Of a stretch of DNA of 22,560 nt, positions 10,346 to 20,400 are shown in pieces. Origin of the DNA: Cylindrodendrum hubeiense (lineage: Eukaryota > Ascomycota > Sordariomycetes > Hypocreales > Nectriaceae). The DNA is taken from contig JAANBB010000564.1 in the NCBI GenBank assembly GCA_014621425.1, forward strand, positions 1 through 22,560, in the 5' to 3' direction. The first letter of the stretch is position 1; each line of letters begins with the position of its first letter. The notes beneath the pieces were generated by a model. It made no database searches. It was not told the DNA's origin and saw only the letters and a list, made by a program, of their open reading frames with translations. The position numbers and the translations under genes are program-made.

Positions 10346-10732
10346 ACATATGTGTTGGTGGGACAGAATGCGGAAGTCGGGCTCGAGATCCTGGTTCCTG
10401 CGGTTGGGCCCTGCTTCGCCGACGCTTCTATTGTCTCTCATCTCTACTCCGTGGTCCCCGAATGCTTCTCGTCGACACCATCGCACTGTACTTTAAACCC
10501 TTTTTTCCCAAGGTGCAGCATCTATCCTTGTACACTTGGCCTTCCCTCGCACTGGCCATTATCTCCATCATCCATGTGAGGATCTAAGGGCTACTGTCCA
10601 TTTCCTCCGCGCACAAGCCCCCTCCTCTTCAGCCCTCCCCGTCAGGCATCCGCCTCGCACGACTTACCCAAAGCTGTCTGGTTGGCGTAGGGCTCTTGGC
10701 GCGTGGCTCGTGGCTCGTGACTCCTTGCTACT

Positions 10733-13700
10733 TCAAATCTCCCCCAGCATCCCGCTCTCCATGAGGCTCTGGTAGAACTCCGGCTCCAGGAATGTCTTGA
10801 CGCTGACATCCTCACTCAAACCCTTGCGACGCCGTGTCTTAAGCACGAAGTCGCGCGCTGTAGCCTGTGCTGACGCAGGCTGCAGTGGGCGGATGATTTG
10901 CTCCCGGTCCAGTGGGTCGCCTGGTACGATGCTCCAGCTATCAAAGACGAGACTCACCATAGAGCTGCCCTGAGTCTTGATGCGCAGGTCTGTCTCGAAC
11001 CCGAAACTGTCGATGACGGGCAGGAGGCCATTGACGCGGTACAGCGGCGTACCAGCCACGGGACCATCCGACAGGACGTGTCCACGCCGTCGCGACAGCA
11101 CGTTGTAGACCTCCATGTACGAGTCCTCGGGTCCCGTCACCGACACCGAGTAGACGGGCTCCATCAGACGCGGGGATGCCATGAGGAAGGATGAATAACA
11201 TGCGCGACGGGATGTGGGGATGATTTGGCCGCCGCCCCGGAAGATCGCCTCGTTGGCCAGGAGTACGTCGGTAACCTTGAATTTGGTGTTGCGGATAGCT
11301 GCATGTCCCAGTCAGTGTTTGATTCTCTTTTAGTACCCACACAACCTCGGCGTCCTTCTCGGGGTTACATCTCAGTGCAAAGTGCATCTGCCGCGATCCA
11401 AGGGGACGATCGTCGAGCAATCCAGCCCGCCACGACCCGGCCCGTAGCGGTGAATTGCCCCATGTTGAACCAGCCACCAGCAAGCAGCAGTGGTACCATT
11501 GACATGAACAAACACCACCCTCCCTCAGTCCCCTTGCCGGCCGCAAAAGCAGGATTGCAGGCTGCATTAGGGCGGCAGGATGGTGCAATCAGGGGTGGAG
11601 GGCTGCAATCCCCACAGCTTCCTGCAGCGGACGGCCCCCTGGCGGGTCGAGGCCCACCGCTCTCGAGACGAGAAGCCGGGGTCAGAGGGCGGCACATGCT
11701 CGCTGGAGCCCCGTCGCGATGTCGGATACCTCGTGTAGTCGGCGACATAGAACGCCAAGGGAAGAGATGACGACGACGATGGAAATGGGAAGTAAAAGAA
11801 GGGGTTGCAACTCACGTTCTTCACACAAGGGTCCTTCACGAGTTGCCCAGCTGAAACCCTGTCGAATCGATTCCTTCACGGTGTTTAGCAGTTTTTTGTC
11901 GACCTGAGACACCTGCTGTCAGCATTTACTCTCAAAAATGTCGTAGAGCCGTCCAACCACGGGACGCCCATAGCATGCGAGCGCCAAGGGTAAGGGTTTA
12001 GACTCACTTCTGTGGGAAGGGTGTCATCCTGAAGGATGTTTGGCCCCGACTCGTCCGGTCCAAATGCCCAGATGCTTCTGGCGGCCAGCTTATCCCAGCC
12101 ATGCTTCTCCTCGAAGAATTTGGCCGTCTTGCGGATCGGGTCCCGAATGCGCACGGCCCCCGTCTCGATGTCGGCCGAGATGCCCTTCTCAAGCTGCTCG
12201 GCGACCATAGTGATCTTGTTCTTCTTGTTGGGGGTGATGGCGTAGCACTTGGTCGCAGATGTCTCCACGACTGTCTCACAGAAGCGTGTGACGGGATCTG
12301 AGACTTTAATGTCCATGTCGGCGTAGAGGCGTCGCAGGTCGTGCAGGACGCAGTCCATGTACAGTTCGCCAGTACCGAGGATGATGTGCTCACCCGACTC
12401 CTCGACCTTGGTGTTGATGAGAGGGTACGACTTCTGGATACGACGCAGGCCGTCAAGCATCTTGGGAAGCTCGGAAGGGTTAATGGGCTCAACAGCAACC
12501 TTCAGGACTGACTCAGTGAAGTGCGTGATGGGGCGGAAGATGTAGGCATCCTCGTCGTCCTCGAGCTTGGGCGGGAAGATGGTGGCCGACTTGACAATGG
12601 AGTTGTCCACGCCACTCAGCAGTACCAAGTTTCCGGCGGGCACGCCATCAGTAGGAATGTTGTATCTGGACTCGCCAATGAAAACCTCTCCGACGGAAAC
12701 CATAGCCATATCTTCCTCGTCATCAAGCGAGTAGCCCTCGCCGAGCACGCGAACCTGCATGCCCGGTCGAACAGTACCGCTGAGCACACGGCCGAAAGAG
12801 TGGAAGCTCTTGGCATCTGATGTGTTGAATAGCTTGGTAATGTGAATAACGAGGGGACCATCTTGATCGCAAGCCTTTATGGAGGCGGCGATCTTGGTAT
12901 CCGTAGGACCTGTGTAGTACCTCTCCAGGAGTCGCTCGGCGGTCTCGATGGGAGAGGGGATGTGCTCAACAACCATGTCGACGAAGCCCGTTGACGAGCC
13001 AAAGAACTGCTCGCATATCAACTTGAGCAGCACCTTAGCATCGGCCTTGTACTGAGAAGGCTTGAGTTGGATACCCAGCGAAGCCAGAACCGGCCGTAAT
13101 TGCTCCGGGCTGTCGCTGATGGAGTGTGTGTAGATCTTGTAGATGGGTTCGAGGATGAAGTGGACGAACGATCTCGCGGCGCGCTCCTCGACAGGTTTCC
13201 GTGTGAAGTTGCGCTTCTTGGGATTGTAATAAACGTCACCCCACAGTCGCTTCGCGAACTCGTCCGTGTTGATATCACCAAAAGTGTCGGTATACATCTT
13301 GGCAAAGGATGCCAGGGTGAAGCACCAGCCCATGTCCGTGCAGGCAAATAGAACGTTGCCCTTCTCGGGGCTTATGCGCTTCGATACCGCCGTAGCAGGA
13401 GCTGTGTTGGTGATGACGGTGTTGACCTCCTCGATAACATGCTTGAGCTTGAAATAGGCGTCCTTAGGGGGGAGCTTAAGCTCGAGGATCAGGCGGTCCA
13501 TTTTGTTGATAATAAGGGTCAAGGGGATGTCCTCGAGGACGGCATGCTTGATGATCTGTTCCGTATTGATTTGGACGCCCTCGACAACATCGACAACCAG
13601 GCACACACCATCGACCAGGCGGAAGGCGGTGGCAACCTCGTCGACAAAGTTGACATGGCCAGGGGTGTCAATCAGGTTGACCAGATGCGACTTGCCCTTG

Positions 13701-14428
13701 CTGCTGGGCAAGACCAAGCTCATTGGTGCAGACTTTATCGACAGACCTCGCTCTCTCTCCAACAAGTGCACGTCGGTGTATCTCAACTGCTCGTCGCGCT
13801 TCTTGCCAACCCTCTTCTCCAAACGGTTGGTGATGTCATGGGTCTCGAGGACCAGCATGTCCATGAATGCCGTCTTTCCGTGATGCAGGTGACCGGCCAA
13901 GGCGATATTTCGGGTCTGATCGGGGAAGTTCATCAAATCCGTCATGAACTCGCGATCGAAGAAGACAGGGGGAAGGTCGGTCTCCTCGATGTTGAACTTC
14001 TTCTGCTCGATGGGCGCGATGATGGGCTGCGTGAGGGGCTGCGCATCCTCTTCTTCGACGCGGGTATCGACATCGGCGCCGTATACTTGCTCGGCCGTCG
14101 GGTAGTACTGCTTGTCCTCGTGAAGGATAATTGCATTCGACGGTCCATCTGTTGAGTCGCAAGCCAAGGTCAGTTTCCAGCTTCACAAGCTTCGGCCAGG
14201 GCGCGGCGCAAGACGTACCATCAATCTCCATCAGCTCCTGGCCAGTGACGGCAGGGGCCTCTTCTGGCTCATCGTCGTAGACATAGTCGTCCGCATCGAC
14301 ACCGACCTCGGATGCCTCCTCGGATCCGGCCTCGTCGCCAATGAAGTTACCGAACCTGCAGCACCGTGAGTTAGCGCGTGGTCGCGGAGCGACAGAGGGG
14401 AAACATACTCGTCGTAGAGATCATCCAT
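10733..14428 (-). CDS. SNU114: Snu114, U5 snRNP GTPase (EFTUD2/Cwf10 family)
   Basis: Coding sequence is complement(join(10733..11298,11816..11903,12008..14148,14219..14355,14409..14428)), 983 residues, the usual length for the family. Snu114 is an EF-2-like GTPase in the U5 snRNP and U4/U6.U5 tri-snRNP; with Prp8 it governs Brr2 helicase during spliceosome activation and disassembly. Visible features are: an acidic N-terminal region (about 1-100) beginning MDDLYDEFGNFIG; P-loop GHLHHGKT (138-145); switch region [12 protein letters not shown] (186-197); DTPGH (213-217); NKMD (267-270); EF-2-like domains II-V; and the C-terminal signature [11 protein letters not shown]. The 20-nt first exon ends in GA and joins G from exon 2 to give E7, and every junction restores family sequence (LPTE|VDKKLL; CEE-P-IRNTKF). 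Introns are 53, 70, 104 and 517 nt. The start at 14428 has an AAGATGG context. The gene diverges from ERG10. Confidence 0.98.
11299..11815 (-). other. SNU114 intron 4, 517 nt
   Basis: On the minus strand the donor is GAAC|GTGAGT (intron begins at 11815) and the acceptor is CATGCAG (ends at 11299), with a CTGAC-type branch motif upstream. Exact continuity of the EF-2-like domain (CEE joined to P-IRNTKFK through a split codon) fixes both ends. Reading through meets a stop about 40 codons in, so a retained transcript would be truncated before the final 190 or so residues. A 9-bp inverted repeat lies inside (GGATTGCAG 11552-11560, CTGCAATCC 11603-11611, plus-strand reading). Confidence 0.9.
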
Positions 14429-14596
14429 CTTGGCCGTGCAGCGAAGCGCAGAATGTCAAACAGGATGCGCGGGCGACGGACACGGGTAATGCAGCTTCTA
14501 TTGTCGATTCTTCTCCCAAAGCTTCGCCCTCTGCCTCGCGCGCGTGGAGTCGGTGCTGTATGGCGTCGGCAACTTTTTCGATGGACCGGACAAGGC

Positions 14597-14607
14597 TGAG
14601 TCACGTG
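14597..14607. promoter_or_regulatory. overlapping TGAGTCA and CACGTG motifs
   Basis: TGAGTCACGTG contains a consensus bZIP (Gcn4/AP-1-type) heptamer TGAGTCA (14597-14603) overlapping a palindromic E-box CACGTG (14602-14607), the core used by fungal bHLH regulators. It is about 170 bp upstream of the SNU114 start. The motif identity is read directly; binding is inference. Confidence 0.5.
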
Positions 14608-14707
14608 TGCATATGCAAGGCTACGCGCCGCCCGCGTGTGATTGGTGCAATTGGCAGATGCACGCGGCCAGGTACGAGTGGGGCAGGAGCGGTGGGCAGC
14701 CAAGCGG

Positions 14708-14774
14708 GTGTCAGAAAAACCCGCCGATGCTGCCACCAAAGTTGAGTGTCCTGGCCGGCGGGTTTTTCTGGCAC
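14708..14774. repeat. near-perfect 19-bp inverted repeat in divergent promoter
   Basis: GTGTCAGAAAAACCCGCCG at 14708-14726 matches the reverse complement of 14756-14774 at 18 of 19 positions. The single difference (T at 14711 opposite G at 14771) would be a wobble pair if transcribed. The spacer is 29 nt (14727-14755). The structure could be a cruciform or hairpin, a pair of oppositely oriented protein sites built on CAGAAAAACCCGCCG, or the relic of a very small inverted-repeat element. No flanking target-site duplication is evident. Confidence 0.85.
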
Positions 14775-14843
14775 CTCCTTGGCAGGGTCCCAGGGTCGCA
14801 GCTGCCGACAGCGGCGCCTGGCAACAGCCGTGCCCCTCCATCT

Positions 14844-14889
14844 GGTCTCCATTTTGGTCGCCATTCAGTCGCCATTCGGTCGCTATTTT
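14844..14889. repeat. 11-bp degenerate tandem repeat, about 4 copies
   Basis: Consecutive units built on GGTCGCCATTC: GGTCTCCATTTT, GGTCGCCATTCA, GTCGCCATTCG and GTCGCTATTTT. The array is 70 bp from the inverted repeat and inside the SNU114/ERG10 promoter. It could be a cluster of identical factor sites or simple slippage. Confidence 0.75.
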
Positions 14890-15184
14890 GCAGAGTGCGC
14901 GCGCGCGCAGGCGCAGCAGGGAGGGGCACTCGGCCAGAATACGTAAGGCCCCGGCGGTCGGTTTATCAATCTCCAATCGCTACAGCTCATTGTCCTTGCC
15001 TACCTCATTTGGGAGGTACCTACCTTAGCATATTTACACCAGGCTCAGCTGCTCTTTCCCCCAACAAAATTTCCGCAATCAATCTCTTTCCCTCATCCCC
15101 CTCCGTCCCCCTCCATCTTCCTCCGTCAAACATTTCAACTTTTCCTCTCGATCAAGACATCTCCATCTCCAACCAACCGCAAAC

Positions 15185-16686
<1,502 letters not shown>

Positions 16687-16861
16687 ACGTCAAAACATAA
16701 CGACTTAAATGACATAATTTAAACGGCGCATAGCCACTTACATGAGTGGGATACGGCACGAGGATACAAAAAAGCGCATCGCTGTACCTGACATCTTGGT
16801 ATAGCTGATGATTCAAATCGTTGCTGCTCTATACTTAGTAGATCTATCTAATCCAAAGTAA

Positions 16862-16867
16862 AATAAA
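16862..16867 (+). terminator. AATAAA polyadenylation-type signal for ERG10
   Basis: A perfect AATAAA in AT-rich sequence downstream of the ERG10 stop codon. Fungal poly(A) signals are loose, so the cleavage site cannot be fixed from sequence. Confidence 0.4.
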
Positions 16868-16879
16868 CATGACTTCTCC

Positions 16880-16901
16880 AAGTACATCACAAGTACATCA
16901 C
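16880..16901. repeat. 11-bp direct duplication
   Basis: AAGTACATCAC occurs twice in tandem (16880-16890 and 16891-16901) in the ERG10 3' region. Confidence 0.85.
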
Positions 16902-17417
16902 ATGTAATTCGCAATGACACGGCATGACAACTATTGAGAACAGCCACTTTATAAGATATAGACGGACGTGCAAGGGCTATATAATCTAGAGTACAAGCGA
17001 GAGAGGAAATATCCCCTTCTCATATTCACCGGACCCCCCTCCCCTCCTTTTTTTGGTGGAGACTCACAATACATGCAACATTCCCTCATGCAACACAAAG
17101 AGGGAGAGAGCTGAGTCTCCGCAAATCCGGTATCCCCGCCTTTTCAACAGACAGGAAAGCAAAGGAGCGAAACAACAACAGAAAAGAGAATTAGAAAAAA
17201 AAACGACGACACACAAAAAAAGCAAACGCTGGTGAGATTCCCCCGGCCATAACCCGGTCCCGACTCCGGCGCGGTGCAAAATCCACGGGCCGAGTGGGCC
17301 ATGTTTGTTTCCCATTTCCGCAGAGTACCTGAAAACAACATCATCATCCCGCTCCTCTTCCATCCCTTTTGCCTCTTGTGTCTCTCCATGGAGAGGGAGC
17401 ATGGGAGCTTTCCCCGT

Positions 17418-20400
17418 CTAGTTCATGTCGACATCCTCTTCGGCAGAGCCTGGGGGCACGATGCCGTCGTCCATCCAGTGGCGGAAGTTCTTGTTCTGCT
17501 CCTGGACCTCCTCGGGACTGAGATCCTTTGTCCACGCGGGGTTATGCACCCACTTCTCGAGGAGCTTGCCTTCACGGTAGTTGGTGAGGGCACGGAGGAA
17601 CTTCTCGCGGCGTTCGCGCTGATCGCGCGTCCTGGGTGCTTGGCCATAGACGACATATTCGGAGGTGCCGGGGGCCCAGACCATCTTGGAGCTCTTGAGG
17701 CAGATGCTGATGGTCAGGTTCTCCTTGTAAGAGATTTTGGGAATGCTATCGTCGTCTGAGTCGGTGTCACCTGTTGGCAGGTTTCGCGTGAGCACCGACT
17801 TCTGGAGCTTGGATCGCGGGACTCCTTCCGTGGGCTCCACGCGGATGAAGGACGAGATGTAGTACTGCCAGCGCTCACGGAGCTGCATTTCGTCCATGTA
17901 AAACGTCGTCTCTTCTCGCTGCAGCCACCGGACTGTGGCCTCGGACTTGCCAGGGAACTGCAAGTATCGTTAGTGTTTGATCTTATAGATGGCGCACCAC
18001 TTTGACTTACCCAACAAACGACAAAAATGTCGCCATCCTTAACGCACTTCTCGGCAAACTTCCTTGCGCTGATCTCAGTCTGGTAGCTCGTCTCCTCCTT
18101 GTCGCGGCTAGAGAGGTACTGCGAGATCAGATCGGGCGTCTTCTCCTTGGCATCAGTGCTGCTGCACGTGAGGGCCAGTCGGCAGACCGTCTTGAGCAGG
18201 TCTTGGATGGTGTACACCTTCCATCCGGTCTTGAGGTAGTAGTGGCGCATGACATCCTGGAATCGGCTCTCGTCCACGTCACCAGTAATGTACTCCTCAA
18301 TGAGCTCGAGGGTCTTGGGCCAGTAAGTATCAGGGTCGTCGTTGAGGTCGAAGAACTTCATATGGTTCTCAGTGAAGCCAATATCCCGGGCCGGTTTCTC
18401 GTTGTTGAGGCGCACCACCTCCTTGATCACAGTCTCTTTGCTGTCCTTGAGATCCTGCAATCGCCGGTACAAGTTCTGGAGGATGTTGAAGAAGACAAAC
18501 AGTGTCTGGTTGCAGAAGAAGTTGTACCATGGTCGAGTGAAGAACCCATCGGCCTTTAATTCGCCATCGGCATTCAACAAGGCGTCGCTCTGGCCAACGA
18601 CGACCGGCTTGGGAATACTAGGCATCCACCGCTCGTTGGACATGTCGTGCGCAGCAGCGTCCTCAGACGCGTCGGGCATCTCTTCCTCATTCGCCGACGT
18701 AACATCAGGAGTCGTCTCCTTGCTCCCAGATGCTGCACTGTCCTCCTTCTGGCCTCGCGTCTTGCTACCATTGCGGCCAGGATCAAGAACCCCCCTAAGA
18801 AGATCTCCCTTCTTGCCATTGCGGCGGCTGCGGCCGTTGGTAAGCTCGGCGGGAGTATGGTCTTCCATCTCCTCCTCGCCAGACTCAGGTTGGATCTTTG
18901 GCAGCTTATCCTGGATGTGCTCGTAGGGAATGTCGAAGAATTGAGGGATGAACATCTCAAAGAAATCGAGGATTCGCTCCTTCTCCTGGCTGCTGTGCTG
19001 CCCGCTGTGCAAGCTATACAGCATCATCAGACGGAGTAGATCAATGACAGTATCCTTATCCGCAAAGTCCCACACAAACTGGTGTCGAGGTGCCTTGCCC
19101 TTGAGGGCTCGCTCTCGGCGCTGCTCCTCATGCTTCGTCTTGATCACATCAACAAGGTGCTTGGCAGTCAAGTTCCTCTTGTCATTCTGCTTGACGAGAA
19201 TACCCATATGGTCCAGACTCTTGAGATGCATGTTGTCGGTCTGGGCATGCCAGACCTTCTCCCACTCACGCTGGGAGAATCGCCACTCTTCGTCCTTCTG
19301 CTTCATTCGGGCCAGGAGGACAGGCACGACATCGAAGGGATGAGTAAACATGTCGTTAACAACGTCAATTCCTCTCTCGCCGTAGATCTTCTTGCAGATA
19401 CGCTTGAAAATCGAGGTGCTCTGTCCAGCAAGCGCGGCAGGCATCTGAAATGACTCCCTCTCGGTAGAAGACATGGCAAGCATCTGCTGTGCGATGGGCT
19501 CTAGGAGCTGGATACACTTCAGGTTGGCCTCGATGTTGAAGTCGTAGTCGTGACGCTCTTCCTCGATGCGGTGCAGGCCCTCCTCGAACTGGTTCTTTCG
19601 GTGAGCAACGAATCCAGAGTCCTCAGATGCCCAAGTGGGATGCGAGGCCCACTCGTCGTTCAAAACCGAGTTGCAGAGCTCATCACGGCCACTGCACGGC
19701 TTGAGACGTTCCTTTGACACAAGTTAGCAAAGCACACCGGTAATCTCAATACAATCTGCTTACCCTCTTGGGGAGAAGTCTGTAACTTGGGCCATATCCA
19801 CGGCAGTTGCTCAATGAAACCTTCTCGGTTGGGGGTGCCGGGCGGTTATCGATAACCACATCCTGGGTCTCAACTCCAACAAAGGTCTTCCAGAAGTTCA
19901 TCAAGTCAGGGTTGGCGCCAATAAAGAGGGCACCTTTGTGGAACAGGGTATTCCTGTCGATGATGTTCTGGCTGAACAAGTTACATAACTTCAAGAACTC
20001 GTTCATCGAAGATCGGTTGCTAAGGAACTTCTTGACGCGCTCAAAGAAGGCAATCTCATCCTGATTAGAGGTGGACGAGGATCGTGGAGGATACGGCTCG
20101 GGCATCACGGGGGTAAGCGTTGGCTCAACTGCCGAGTTATCGCCCGGGGGTCGAACAGCATGGTTGAGCTTGGGTCTCTTGTTCCCATTCACGCTAGGAG
20201 GGGCGATTCGAGAGCTTGCCGCCGCTTCGGCTAGGAGAGCTCCGGCGTTTGCGGCCGCCTTATCGGCGCGCGGTCGCTTCTTGTTATCCTTGCTCGCACT
20301 GGCGGGAGGCGCAAAGCTTCCGAGAGGGGGCATCTTTTGCCCATCTCTCATTCCAGGTTGGGGAGTGTGACTGGGGCCTGTAGGCGTGCCATCCTCCATC

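Larger units (their letters stand above)
7711..10732. other. 3.0-kb region between convergent CIA2 and SNU114, no recognisable gene
   Basis: CIA2 ends at 7710 (+) and SNU114 ends at 10733 (-), so this region should hold little beyond two 3' UTRs, yet it is 3 kb long. The longest open frame (8041-8940, +, 299 codons) has no family resemblance; parts are translated tandem repeats (WVDWVDWW, LTVLTVLKVLKVL), which argues against a real protein. Other frames at 9535-9885, 9540-9956 (-) and 10115-10579 are also unrecognisable. It holds tandem arrays at 8235, 8441, 9325, 9734 and 10327. A small, rapidly evolving or non-coding gene cannot be excluded. Confidence 0.55.
14429..15184. promoter_or_regulatory. 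divergent promoter shared by SNU114 (-) and ERG10 (+)
   Basis: This 756-bp interval separates the two start codons. The SNU114 side has a composite site at 14597-14607 and two CCAAT boxes on the minus strand (ATTGG at 14641-14645 and 14650-14654), about 215 bp upstream of its ATG. The middle holds an inverted repeat (14708-14774) and an 11-bp tandem array. The ERG10 side has a plus-strand CCAAT (within CTCCAATCGC near 14970-14980), a GGTACCTACCTTA element near 15015, and a long CT-rich leader (about 15050-15180) directly before the ATG. Reversed promoter halves could in principle serve either gene. Confidence 0.75.
16687..17417. other. tail-to-tail intergenic region between ERG10 and SIN3
   Basis: This 731-bp interval holds the 3' ends of two convergent genes. 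The ERG10-proximal half is AT-rich, with AATAAA at 16862-16867, about 180 bp past the ERG10 stop, a plausible positioning element for polyadenylation. An 11-bp direct duplication AAGTACATCAC occurs at 16880-16901. The SIN3-proximal half has A-rich and purine-rich stretches (about 17160-17230) and a C/T run near 17035-17056. No gene is seen. Confidence 0.7.

Noticed and set aside
10941..11588. 215-codon minus-strand frame overlapping SNU114 exon 5 and intron 4
   Set aside because: It runs in the wrong frame through the real last exon and through intron sequence.
13439..14155. 238-codon open frame antisense to SNU114 exon 3
   Set aside because: Same explanation: a by-product of codon bias in a conserved GTPase exon; no domain or start context supports it.
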